The notes under the pieces: model-generated
What the model was told of the DNA's origin: nothing
The model's input: the letters and a program-made list of their open reading frames with translations, nothing else
Databases searched by the model: none
Program-made: the position numbers and the translations under genes
In this document: positions 25,126-36,419 of the stretch, piece after piece
Position numbering within the stretch: position 1 is the first letter of the stretch
Layout of the letters: each line of letters opens with the position of its first letter
NCBI RefSeq assembly: GCF_003144195.1
Contig: NW_020290028.1
Location: 124,001-188,000, forward strand
Length of the DNA stretch: 64,000 nucleotides
Reading direction: 5' to 3'
Source: Ceraceosorus guamensis
Taxonomy: Eukaryota > Basidiomycota > Exobasidiomycetes > Ceraceosorales > Ceraceosoraceae

Positions 25126-26156
25126 CTTGGTGACGTCTGACTTGAGGTCGCGGTCAATCAACACTTGCAGTTGCGTCGGTCGTTGTAACACTCTGTGTTC
25201 CGTCAATCATGCCGTCTCATGCTCAGAGTGGGGACGGCGGGGTCGTACTATTCAAGCTCGAAGTGGATGGAAAAGGTATGAGAGACTAGTGGAAGACCCG
25301 ATCGATTTGCAGATTGCGAAAGAGGAGAGAGAGAGGGCGACCACAATCCTGATGAGCGCCTGCCCGTCTTTTGGCGGGCTTGTGACTCAAGGGAATAGCA
25401 GTCGCTGTGATTCAGAGTCGTGAGTGCGAATGTTGTGGAGAAGCGTCTCCACTCGTGATTTCCAAGCTGCGCCACGCGTTGAGAGCCGTTCTGCTGCTGA
25501 GGTTGATGATTCCCTCATGCGCTGTGATATGTGATAGGGACGTGGTGCGGGGGGCGGTGCGTCTTGCAGCAGCAGCATGGAGGAGCAGCTTAAGCGTGTG
25601 AGATCCTATAATCGTGAATAGCCGTGGTGCTGCGTGCCTCTGCTGCTGCGTACATGACATCGCTGCCGTGGCGCTGTTGCGAATCACGAATCAGCAGCAG
25701 GCATGCAGAGTCACGAGTCGCGCGCATGCTGCTTGACGGTCGTCGATCCAAGGGCGGCAGCAGCGAAGCGACGCACGCGTGTTGATCTTCCGGATTTGTG
25801 ATTTGTGATTAGCTCTCGATGTGCGACGAGGCGGTCGAGTAGCCACTTAGCAGTAGACTCAGACTACCATCATCATCAACACCACACACCTGGAAGACAG
25901 CTCTTCGTGGGCATCAGCACATCGGCAAGTCCATCAGCAACCCAAATTTCACGCTGCGCTCAGCGGGTGAGCCACGGTTTCCGTGCGCAGTCTTGAGATG
26001 AGACTGTGAAAGCACATCCTCAACACAGCAGACTTTGGCCCAGTACTTCATATTTACCTCATCCGGGAGTCGAAGCGGAGCGTCTCGCCTTGTGCACGTG
26101 CATACAGGGGTAACAAGGAGCTTGTGTCAAAGGGTCCTACTTCGGTGACCGTCTAG
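25126..26156. other. Divergent intergenic region, RING gene / LIS1
   Basis: About 1 kb with many copies of the TCACGA-type motif in both orientations (about 25430, 25452, 25608, 25682, 25711), making it one of the densest clusters in the window. CAG/CTG-rich patches occur at 25560-25700. No protein-coding signal is seen. Confidence 0.5.
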
Positions 26157-28204
26157 ATGAGCAGGATGAGCGCCGGAGCAACGAACGGCATGGCGCCGTT
26201 GAGCAGCCTCACAAACAGTCAACGAGAAGAATTGTGAGTAATTGCGGTCGTGTATGCGCTGCTTCTCCATCTGTTTCGCAATTCGTTCAGCAGTGCTGAC
26301 CCTGCCGTTGGTGATTCATACTGCAGACACCAATCCATACTCGAGTACATGCATAGATCTGGCTTCGAGGATGCTTATGAAGCGCTAAAGAAAGACGCCG
26401 ATATGCCAGACTTCTCTCCAAGCACAGCGCCTCAGAAGGTAGTGGGACTGCTCGAGAAAAAGTGGACCGGTACTGTGCGCTTGCAGAAGAAGGTGAGTGT
26501 GCTCTTTTGAGAGCTGATGTGCAGCTCTCATCCAAGCTAGGCCTGGTGGCTTGCTGCTGTCTGCTTGACTCAGCTATCGGCGCCAGATCGCATAGCAGTA
26601 CTGTATGACGAACCATCTGCGCCCTAATGACAGGTCATCGCGTATGAGCAGCAAATCACAAATCTGGAAGCGGAGCTCAAAGCGGCGCCGACCGGAAGGA
26701 GGGCAGCTTCTCAGGCGGACTGGCTCCCCTCAAACGACCCGTCCCGCATCTTGGAGGGTCACAGGAAACAAGTCATCAGCGTCGTCTTTCACCCTACTTT
26801 CTCCATCGTTGCTACTGCCAGCGAGGACTGCGATGTCAAAGTGTGGGACTGGCAGAGCGGGGAATGTGAGGCGACCTTAAAAGGCCACACGCAATCAGTG
26901 AAGGATGTGGATTTTGATGCAAAGGGACAGTTCCTGGGTGAGTGGACAGTGTTTAGATTCGTCGATCGTAACTACAGACTAAATCAAGAGCTCGAAAATA
27001 GCTACATCTTCTGCCGATACACAGATCAAGCTTTGGGACTCAAATAACCAGTGGCGCTGTACGAAGACTTTGGCTGGACACGAGCATGTCGTCAGCGCAG
27101 TGCGCTTCTTGCCCGGTGGCGCGCAGCTCGTGAGCGCTAGTAGAGATGAGACGATTCGAATTTGGGAAGCTTCCAGCGGGTGAGACTGGATCGGCGTGTG
27201 TCAAAGCACTGCCACCTCACATGGACTGAATAGATTGACCACCAATGGCAGGTACTGTGTGCGCACAATCCAAGGAGGCGCTTGGATCAAGTGCATGTCC
27301 TTGGCTGAAGATGGTCAGACGCTAGTCACAGGAGGTGACGATCAAGTGGCGAAAGCTTGGAACCTCAATAGCGCTCAGAGCAAGGCGGAGTGCAGGGAGC
27401 ACGCACATGTAGTGGATGCTATCGCTCTTGCTCCTGCTGCCGCATACCCTGCCCTCAGACAGCTTGGGGGAATGCCAGTGAGCTTCTGCACCCGTCTCGC
27501 ACACCTAATCGTCTGGCCTGACACTGACACACTATCCTTTCAAACGCTCCAGGCAAGCAATCAGAACGCGCCAGGATTGTTCGCTGCATCCGGTGATCGA
27601 GATAAGACCATCATCATTTGGGACACAGCTAGCGGTCAGCCGGTCAAAAAGCTGGTGAGGAAGCGCATAGAGGTGGTAATTTCACCTACTGGGTGCTGAG
27701 CATCCATCTCCCTCCTGTCTAGCTTGGCCATGACGGGTGGATCCGTGGATTGTGCTGGGCACCAAAGTGAGTAGTTACAGCACCCTGGCTTACTGCACTC
27801 CTCTCTGTGCTCACCTCACCGTGACACTCTCCTTCTTTTTCTTCAGCGGCAAATTCTTGCTCTCGTGTGCGGATGATGGCAAGCTGAAAGTGTGGGATCT
27901 CAAGCAAGGGGGTCGATGTTGTCGAACAGTAGAGAATCCGCACGACGAGAATGGGCGGTCTAGGTTTTGTGAGTCAGAAGGGAAAAGAGCAAGATCTCAA
28001 GGTACCGAGCCGGGCCGGGCGCACGTAACCTGAACGTGTGCCATCTCATCAACCTTCTGCACAGTGACGAGCATGGCTTGGGCTCGGGCGAAAGTGGATG
28101 CTGGACCGCGACCGGATGGCGAATCGGCCACTGCCGTTGTGCCGCGCATCAATGCAGTCGCCACGACTGGCTCCGATACGAGGATATGTATCTGGACTCC
28201 ATAG
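26157..28204 (+). CDS. PAC1: LIS1/PAC1/NudF dynein regulator
   Basis: LIS1 binds the dynein motor and is needed for nuclear migration and spindle positioning. Nine exons, 26157-26233, 26327-26492, 26634-26937, 27002-27179, 27252-27477, 27553-27654, 27723-27766, 27847-27968 and 28065-28204, give about 452 residues. An N-terminal LisH motif ([20 protein letters not shown]) is followed by [16 protein letters not shown], a short coiled coil ([15 protein letters not shown]) and seven WD40 repeats. WD signatures include [82 protein letters not shown] and a final DTRICIWTP stop. Length and repeat number are normal. The first two ATG codons (26157, 26166) are both plausible starts. Confidence 0.95.
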
Positions 28205-28671
28205 GTACCGACATGCGACGTTTGAAATGTCCTCGCAAGCTTGCCTGCTCGTGCGACCTCGAAGCGTCCTCACAAGCTCGAACTCCTGCGCGACATGAGG
28301 TGTGGCACAGTTATTAGATCACATACCCGGGCCCGACTAGTCACTTTTTTGAATGAACGGCAAATTCTTTTGGGGGAAAAAGGGAGGAACCGACGAACGC
28401 GTCGCTTGCGCGTCTTTCTTCTCCGCCCTAGGCTCTCTTCACAGCCGACTGGACTCGCGCCGTTGCACGTGCACAGCTTGCGTGCGCTTTAGCAGTCATC
28501 TCGGACAGAGGCCAGTCACCTCCATGCACTCTCAAAGTGGCAACAAATTTTTCTTTTTCTTTTTCAACATGTATAACAGTATTGAAATTGATCTCCTTCC
28601 CATGCAAGCAAGGCACCGCACCGCGAGTGAGACGCATTTGTTGCTGAGCCCGAGCGCAGCATCAAGAGCTT
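28205..28671. other. Convergent intergenic region, PAC1 / pirin-RIB7
   Basis: The 3' flanks of two converging genes. It includes a T-rich stretch at 28547-28565 (AAATTTTTCTTTTTCTTTTT) that may serve in 3' end formation. No gene is recognised. Confidence 0.5.
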
Positions 28672-31213
28672 CTATCGAGCGGGCTCGACGTCAAACAATA
28701 CGCTGTGCGACGATGCGTCGGCATGATGGAAGGGGAAAAAAGAACGAAGTGAGTATTCTGCTTTGCAAGGCTGAGCACGAGATAAAGTTGTCCTCGAAGG
28801 TGGGCTCTGATCACAGAGCTTGAGCGGGAGACGCGCTTGCATTCGCCTCGGCCCCGGCTCGTCTGGTCTAGTCTGGTCTCACTCACACTTCCGCATCCTT
28901 TGCTACCAAATTCCTCACAAAAAGTTCCTGTCCGCTCCTTGCGCCTCTAATAAAGACGCCATCTCCCTCTTCGAGCCTGACCTCTTGCTCTTCATCCCGC
29001 TGCTGGTCGTACGAGCCCAAAGCGATCTGTACGGTAGCTTGAGAAGAAGCGCCCTCCTCAGCATCCAACGCAGCTCCTCCCCAAACCATGACAAAGTCTT
29101 TTCCAAAAGGCTCGGGCGCGAGCGTTTGTAGAGGCAGTGCTGTCGCGCACCTCGTCTTTCCCTTTCGACTAAGAGGTTTCATAGGGGACAATACCCTGCT
29201 CAACCAAGCAGGTGCGTCGTACGACACTCCTTTGCCTAGCCGGGTGCGCGAAATGGTCACGATGATCGTATCTATCAAACCTTCGACATCTCCCAAAGCT
29301 CGCGTCGATGCGGAATCGGAGCTGCGCGCATCGCTCGTCGTCTCTTCGTGCGCCGCTAACAGACTACTGATCACATCCGCCCCTCCTTCCACCATCAGAT
29401 GTTCCACACCCGCGTCTTTCAATCCCGATAAGACCTGCACCCAATCCAACTTGCCATCTCTCGTTCCTACTTCCAAAACATCAGCTCCTGCGCTCTGCAA
29501 CGCTTCTTTGCGCGCTGCTCCTTCATCATTCGGTGCCGAGGAAGTTGCGACGGAGCTCGTCACTATCAAGGGCTTCGCACCTGTGCCCGCACTGTAGTTG
29601 GTCAGAATCTTGCGGTCTAGCGGAGTGCGAAGGTGCGTGTCGAGGATGATAGGTCGAGGCAGATCCTGGACGGAGATGGTCTGATCTGTTTGCAAGGGCG
29701 AGAGGAGGCGAGCTACACGTCCCGATGCGCCATTCTCGAAGCGTCAGGAAAGGTGTCTGACTTGTGCTTGCGAAACTACCAACAAGCTTTCCTCACCATT
29801 GAGTTGAGGATTGTCATTGATAAGCGTACCTACGCCTACAAGGATTCCATCATGCATCGTCCTCAAGCTGCAAAGCCAGCAGGAGGAGAGAGCGAAGTCA
29901 GCAGAGATGACGCGCGGCGTATGCAAGCTCAAACATTTCGGACCCACGCGTGCGTCATGACGAAGCTTTCAGAACTACTCAGCGCGACCTGCTCCTTTCC
30001 CTCTCCGGCTATATATCCATCGATACTCTGAGCAAAAGTCAAAGTGACCCTTGGTCTCTTCGCTCGAGAGCTCAAAGCCTTTCGAGTTGGGCGGTAGGAT
30101 CGGTTGGAAGGGGCGGGATAGCTAGCCCACGAGGCAGTACGAGCATAGACACCTCGAAGGAACTGCGCCGCGTGCTCTAATCTCGTCTGGTGAGGTTGAT
30201 TGGGGACGACGTATTTCCTGATATGCTGAGCGTGCAAACGAGGTTCTTTCCAGCCCGACGTCATGGCCAGGTGAATGTAGATCCATCTTTCGCTCCCCGC
30301 CTTGCTTTCGGTCTGAGAACCGATGGCGTACTTTACCGAAGCGCCTGCGCTTAAAAGACTGACGGAGGTGGATAGACTGCAGTGAGCAGGGATGGCTCGA
30401 CCCGCTGGCAAGAGACCAATTTGTGATAGCTCTTGAGCGCTAAATGTGCATGCGGGCTTGATGAGCGTCAGGAAGCGATTGCGCTTTTCCACATCGTCGA
30501 TGTGAGGTGTAGAGTAGTACTTGGGCGTCAAGTTGCGCTCATCTGGCGTGTACCTTTGAAGCGAAGCAGAGCAAAGCATCCAAGTCGTCGCAGCAGGGTC
30601 AGTGCATGAACTGTGGAGATTGTGCAGAACACTCGACAGACGCACCAAATCTGCAAGAAGTGCACCTCTTCATTCGCATGGTCGTTGTACTCGCTGTGTC
30701 GAATGCCCGACCCAGCACTGGTGAACTGCACTTCTCCCCGCTTGAGCACCTCCACATTGCCCATAGAATCACGATGGGTCAGCTGCCCAGAGATGATGTA
30801 GGAGAACTTGTCGGATACACCGTAGGGATGAAAAGGTCAGCATCGCAAGGAGCACAAAGATGGGAAGCCAAGACGCGCTCGCGTGCCCGCAGCTCGCTCA
30901 CAATTTCTGCATTATTGTGAGCGTGGGTTGGAAATCCAGTCTTTGGCGCTACTCTGTCCTCATTGAGCACTCTGAGCGGTCCGAAATCTTCAAATCTGGC
31001 ATCGTAGTAGTTTGCAAAGCTGACAAGAGGAGGTGTTTGTCAGCGCGTCTGAACGTGGGAGCGTCTTGAAGAGCAAGTGTCGACTTACCTAAAGGTATGA
31101 AAAGTCTTCAACCAGCCGTGATCTGCTGAGCCCCTCTCATGCCATCTGCGAGGCTGCAATATCGACATCGGCCCGGAGGCCCTTTGGCTTTTGGCAGTGT
31201 TGCCGTTGGACAT
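28672..31213 (-). CDS. Pirin with in-frame embedded RIB7 (diaminopyrimidine-phosphate reductase) domain
   Basis: Seven exons in phase, 31213-31089, 31019-30902, 30806-30646, 30553-29948, 29867-29797, 29712-28887 and 28702-28672, predict about 645 residues. Residues 1 to about 240 are a YhhW-type pirin (cupin): HTFSFANYYDARF, GPLRVLNEDRVAP, GFPTHAHNNAEIFSYIISG, LTHRDSMGNVEVL and SAGSGIRHSEYN. Residues about 250-585 are a complete RIB7: VTLTFAQSIDGYIAG, HALRTMHDGILVGVGTLIND, RPIILDTHLRTP, HLMVEGGADVISSLL and TISRTRLGKG. RIB7 makes the ribitylamino-pyrimidine phosphate of riboflavin synthesis using NADPH. Residues 586-645 return to pirin: TVQIALGS, VRLEEGDGVFIRGARSG and VVLFDVEPAR, the last in its own exon. 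No in-frame Met precedes the RIB7 part after the pirin sequence. Alternatives are cryptic splicing or a separate RIB7 start in another frame. Confidence 0.85.
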
Positions 31214-31827
31214 GCTTCGAGAGGTCAGATTGAGTCTTTTGTAGAGCGTGAGAGCGAGTGAGCTGTGATGAGGTGTGACGATGAAGTGGCGTTCAGCTCA
31301 TGGGCAAGTCCAAGTGAGCGCAGTGGCGAGCATGGGAGTGGGAATAGAGCTTACAGAGAGTGGCCAGAGAGTGGCGAATGCTTGTGAAGAGGCGATGGCG
31401 AGGAAAAGGGAAGCTGTGATGTCGAGTGCGCACTCGACGATCATCACCATCAACACCACACAGCGCAGCGCATCTGAATCACAATTCAGGCGGCACTTCC
31501 ATGCAATTAAGCAATCACGAATGTGGAGCGGTGCCGGTCAGCTCGGTGATGATGGATGCGTGCATGCACCACCGAGGGCTGCTCGTTCGGCGTTAAGCAC
31601 CTTTTCACCCAACAAGTCACGTGAAGCAAGAAACAGCAGCAGCTCATACGCGCGCCCGCATACAGTTGCGAAGCAGGTTCGTGCGTTGTCCCACCAAGGA
31701 CATCTTCACCTTCGCCTGCAAGCGAGGGCCAGCAATCAAGAATGTCTGCTTCCAAGTCGACCTCACTCTCACTCCTCAGCAACGCCCTTCCATTCATGCT
31801 CAGACTGGCATCGATGCAAGATTCGAA
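31214..31827. other. Divergent intergenic region, pirin-RIB7 / eIF2B-beta
   Basis: About 0.6 kb shared upstream DNA. It contains CAATCACGAAT near 31508 and a perfect AATCAAGAAT at 31734, part of a 17-base match with 48717-48733. No gene is recognised. Confidence 0.5.
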
Positions 31828-33704
31828 ATGACCAGTCTAGCGTCGTCGTCCAAGTCGGCAAGCTCGTCTTTCATCCCCAGCCATGCCCATTCCAAGCTTC
31901 TGCAAAAATTGGGAGATTCGCTCAAAGATGGAACGATAGCTGGACCGGATGCAGTCTCTGTCGCCACCGCTCGAGCTTTGAGGAGCGTGGTATTGGCAAG
32001 CAGAGAGACTGCTTTGAATGAGATCGAGAGGAATATCAGATCGGCTGGTGCTTGGCTCGGACATTGCTCGGATGGTGAGTCGCGCAATCGACGAGACCGC
32101 GTTGGTAGTTCTTTGGCTTGAGGAACCGACAGCTTGGTCTTTTTGGGTCGCTATGTAGCCTCCTGGGAGAACGTGTGTCTATGATGTCACCATCGCAGCC
32201 TACTGATCTCAAAAATGTTGACCATTGCTGGATTTTCCTGCCAGAGCAAGCCATTGCGAACACCACATTGAGGGTGCTGCATTTGCTGCACGAAGAGGCA
32301 AAGGTGCTCTACAATGAGCGAGAAGGCGAAGCTGCTCAGTCTGTCAAACCAGCGCTCTCAGGCCAGAGCCAAGCTTCTACTTCGTCCGCGTCCACTCACG
32401 CGCCTGGTGCTACCTCGACCACGATGCCAGGATCAGCTGCAGCGCATGGCGCTTCTGCTCCTACTTCTGCACGTCCGGTGTTATCTGCCTTCAGGCCTGG
32501 TAGCACTTTTAGTATTGCTGATCTGGTAGCTGCGGGAATGGGGGCTAGTCAAAGCGGCATAACGAGCAACGCAGCGAGCGGAGCAGGCACGCCGGTAGGG
32601 GGACACGGTGCCAGCATCAGCGGTCTAGAAAAGACCTTGACAGGGCTTTCAATGACTGATTCCAAGAAGGCGTCATCTGAAAGTCAAAGGACCGATCAAG
32701 ATGTAAGCGAGGAGAATAGCGAGGAAGGAGATGATGAAGAAGTGGAGGAGGATGAAGAGGCGGCAAATGTCGAGGAGAAGGAGAAGGGAAATGAAACGGA
32801 ATTGAAACAATTGTTGTCGCAGGCCATCCTGGAACTAATCGATGAGATCGGAGAGGTGGATACCAACATTGCGAGAGATGCGAGGGATCACATACACAGC
32901 GGGTAAGCTTTGGCAAGATCGCGCAGCATGTAGCACGCCTTTTGCTCGACTGACCCTGCTGCGCCTCCACTGTGCTGCGATTCGATTGCAGGGAAATCAT
33001 ACTCACCATTGGCAATTCCGCAACAACCGAATCATTCCTCAAAGCTGCCAAAGATCGGCATTTTACCGTCATAGTAGCCGAAGGGGCACCCAGGTGAGCT
33101 CAAACTTTCTGCAAGATCGCAAGGTGCCGCGCGCGCAATTGTATGCGATGACCAAATACCCTTTGCCATCTGATCATTTGGCACCACACTTCTTCCGCAC
33201 ACAAGCATGTCGGGACATGCGCTAGCCCGATCCCTCTCCACCTCTCCCAACCTAAGCGTACTGCTGGTTCCAGACTCCAACGTGCACGCGCTCATGCCGC
33301 GCATTTCCAAGATCATCCTCTCTCCTCACGCAATTTTGCCCAATGGAGCGCTGTTGTGCGCACCAGGTTCTTCGCTGGTTTGCAGTATCGCGAGAGAGAG
33401 AAGGGTGCCCATCGTAGCATTGGCAGGTCTACATCGACTCTCTGCAAATTGGGATGTGGTAGGATTGGCAGGAGCGAGTGCGGGGCAAGCTGCGCCAATG
33501 GGCCCTGGAAGCTCAGTAGGAGCAATGGCGACGCAAGATCTAATCTTACCTAGGGAATTTTCGAGGCTCAAAGAAGAGGCTGGATTGAACTTTAAAGCAT
33601 TGGACTATGTCAATCTGCCCGATCTCATCATCACAAACACTGGCGAACATCCTCCTGCCTTTGTCTATCGTCTCATCAAGGAGAATTATAGAGTCGACGT
33701 TTGA
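31828..33704 (+). CDS. GCD7: Translation initiation factor eIF2B subunit beta
   Basis: Regulatory subunit of eIF2B, the GDP-GTP exchange factor for eIF2. Four exons, 31828-32074, 32245-32902, 32992-33093 and 33206-33704, give about 501 residues. The N-terminal helices read ATARALRSVVLASRETALNE and IANTTLRVLHLLHEEAKVLY. The catalytic-like Rossmann part reads EIILTIGNSATTESFLKAA, FTVIVAEGAP, SGHALARSL, ILSPHAILPNGAL and the end DLIITNTGEHPPAFVYRLIK, typical of the beta subunit. A Ser/Ala/Gly-rich and then Glu-rich insertion of about 115 residues (about 32330-32800) separates the two halves; the family is usually 350-390 residues. The upstream region has other in-frame starts, but 31828 (MTSLASSSKSAS) gives the most sensible N-terminus. 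Confidence 0.92.
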
Positions 33705-34455
33705 TCGATCGAATTCGATGCACTGCAGCCTCACTTCCAACGCCATCCCTTCGCTTGTCCTGCTCTGCGTCTTGCGGTGGCATGCCGGCAATTTTGTGAT
33801 GGCCTGCTTGAGCTGAGCTTGAAGTCTACTGGGCCTCGAAATTTGAGGTTTGATTGGCACTCCCACAGATCGAAGCGAAATTTGTTGGATGATCCTGATT
33901 CGCGCTTGTTGAAGATGATTTACCGTTGCTCACAACTCATAGCTTGTTGATGTGTTATCATTGCTGCTTCATGGTGAGCGTGAAATCAAATTCAAGCACA
34001 AGGCGAGAGGGCCCCAATAGTCACAGTTTGATTGAGTGGAAGTTGATGCGCTGCTACGAGCGATTGTAGTAGTATCGCGCGCTGGTGGTGCATATATGCT
34101 GCTGGTCACGAGCTTGATGCATGTATAGAAGACTCATCAAACTGCAAGATGACTCGATCGATCGGCATCGCATATCGTGAAAGCCGCGAATCGAGAAGTG
34201 CGAAGCGATGCTTGACTCCAACCCCGCTTGACCTGATCATTCATTTCCTCTCGCATCATCGAAGCCGCACTTTCCTCTTACCGCTAATTTGGCTGGCACG
34301 ATTCTCTTGGCGCTTCAAATTACTTGCTGCTAGGCTTGCGCTTCCTCTACGTCAGCCGCCGATCAATCCCTGGATCAGCACTCCGCAGCACGCAACACAC
34401 CAAATTGGCATCGCATCCGTCACTGCAGCACAATTCCCCTCCAGAGTGACAAGCA
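33705..34455. other. Intergenic between GCD7 and the histidine phosphatase gene
   Basis: The 3' region of GCD7 and upstream region of the next gene on the same strand. Only short reading frames without motifs are present. GTCACGAGC near 34109 is a weak copy of the recurrent motif. Confidence 0.45.
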
Positions 34456-36110
34456 ATGTCAACGTCTCCAATACCCTCGGGCACCACCACCACCACCAGC
34501 AGCAGCAGCAGCAGACCCAAAAGACTAAGAATATTGGTGGTCAGGCACGGCGAGACGGATCACAATGTCGCCGGAATCATTCAAGGACAAATAGATACGG
34601 ATCTGAACGTGATTGGTAGGAAGCAAGCCGAACATGTTGCGAGAGCTTTGAGAGAAGAGAATATAGACGAGGTCTATTCGAGTCCGCTTAGACGCGCCAG
34701 GGATGTGAGTCCGAGTGGCCCTTTGCCCTAGTCGCATAGCCTTTGCGGGTTGGTACGTGTGGTGCGGCTCTGGGTCGCACGCACGCTTAGACCATCCCCT
34801 TCACCCATCGACGGATCATGTACGCGCCAACCTTCGACATCAGACGGCAGACGCAATCGTTCAAGCTCATCCCAAGCTCAACAAATCAGCATACAACTAC
34901 TGGCTCGATGATAGATTGATGGAAAGGGGCTTTGGAACGCTGGAAGGAAAGAAATACGGAACGCCGGGTGCTCCGAAGCCCGACACTATCGAAGGCATTG
35001 AGCAGGGCAACGAGTGAGTGTCCGGAGCTTGCATTTCCACTCGTACTCGGTACAGGATCGCTGTGCGCTTGAAGCTGGGTCATGCACGGCGCACTCAAGA
35101 GCAAGGGAAATGATAGTCTGGAGCAGTCCGCAGGCCGCAATACGCTACGGTGAATCAGCTAAAGCCATGTGGCTACATCTATCCTTTTGCTTCTCGTCCT
35201 TTGCAGCTTCCGTGAACGTCTAGCGTCCATTCTGAACGACATCGTTCAAGGTCCAGCACCATGGGCTTCCGATTCTCTCCCTGTGGATACGCAAGCGAAT
35301 CCTCAAGTCATCTCTCCCTGCTCATCAGGTTACAAAGATGGTACACGTCTAGCTCCTTTGTCCTTGTCGAATTCCAGCGCATCTTCAGGTCAACATCCTT
35401 TTGCGCCAGGTGCGGTGGCGACCCAGCAAGAGTCGCGCGTGGCCAACATCGCACCTGGCGGATACACGAACCGAGATCGGACTGTCCTGATTGTTGGGCA
35501 CGGCGCTAGCATAAGTGCGATGCTTGGGTGAGCAGTCTCGCGTTCCATTTGCTGCCCAGCCCCTTCTGAACGTGCTCTTTCCTTTCAACTACCATCCTGA
35601 CCTCTGTGCTTTGTCACTGTCGACACACATCAACAAAAGCGATGTGCTCTTGTCGGGCAATTATGCCTACTTGGCCCCCGCAATCTCTCGTACTAGAATA
35701 TGGAATTGTTCCATCTGCGAAGCCATCGTTCGCTTGCCCCTCTTGCTGACCGATTACGATGCCCAAGAGAGGAGGCAAGTGCAAGCAGGTCATCAATCTC
35801 TGAGACGAACATGGCCTATCAGACCTCCTCATCTGAATCCACCTTCGAACAATCCAAAGGCGACGGGCGAAGGGAGCATCATCATAGAAAGATGGGCAGG
35901 TGCGCATCTCCGAGAGACCTGGAGGGGGGAGAAAGTCCGGAGCATTTCATTCTCTGCGCTGGCGATTCTTCGCATCGAAGAGACGCTGACCATTTCCTCC
36001 CCCTTTGTCCACTTTCCGCACGATGCTTGACAGACGTCAGGCACTTGCCGCAGCAGATCGATGGCGAAGGTATCACAAATGTGGACGAGGAGATTCAGAA
36101 AGCCAACTAA
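34456..36110 (+). CDS. Histidine phosphatase superfamily (phosphoglycerate-mutase-like) protein
   Basis: Five exons, 34456-34704, 34844-35013, 35207-35527, 35640-35899 and 36034-36110, give about 358 residues. The catalytic RHG motif is LRILVVRHGETDHNVAGIIQ, with the phosphohistidine His near residue 31. The second conserved segment is VYSSPLRRARDTADAI, then DDRLMERGFGTLEGKKYG and the second catalytic His in TVLIVGHGASISAML. The N-terminus begins with a Thr/Ser homopolymer run coded by an ACC/AGC repeat. About 75 Ser/Gly-rich residues are inserted between ERLASILNDIV and the second His motif. Relatives include TIGAR, fungal Det1-type proteins and fructose-2,6-bisphosphatases. The substrate cannot be read from the sequence. 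Confidence 0.87.
34483..34514. repeat. Coding ACC/AGC trinucleotide repeat
   Basis: A run of ACC followed by AGC triplets in the first exon of the histidine phosphatase gene, coding consecutive Thr then Ser residues just before the catalytic domain. Length polymorphism would stay in frame. Confidence 0.8.
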
Positions 36111-36419
36111 GCGCATCGAATGGCTTGGTTGTGAACACCACAGAATGGCAGATCGCAAAGGGCTATAGACAATCATCTTGCTCATTGTATGGTTATGATG
36201 TCGACCAATGCATCGCAAAAGTAATCTGTCTCTGGGATGTTGTGAGACTGATGCTGTGAGGGGTCGCGACGTGAAGGCAGATAGTACAAGACCGGAATAG
36301 CGTGCAAGAAGTCAAGCGGCCTGATCGCAAGACATGCGTAGAATTAGGCCAGCACGCCTTTGAGGTATAAACGAGTATGTGCACCAAAATGTTAGGCCCA
36401 GCGCTCCTGCAGCGCTCGG
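36111..36419. other. Short convergent intergenic region
   Basis: About 300 bases between the stop codons of the histidine phosphatase and JmjC genes. It holds 3' UTRs only; nothing else is seen. Confidence 0.5.
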
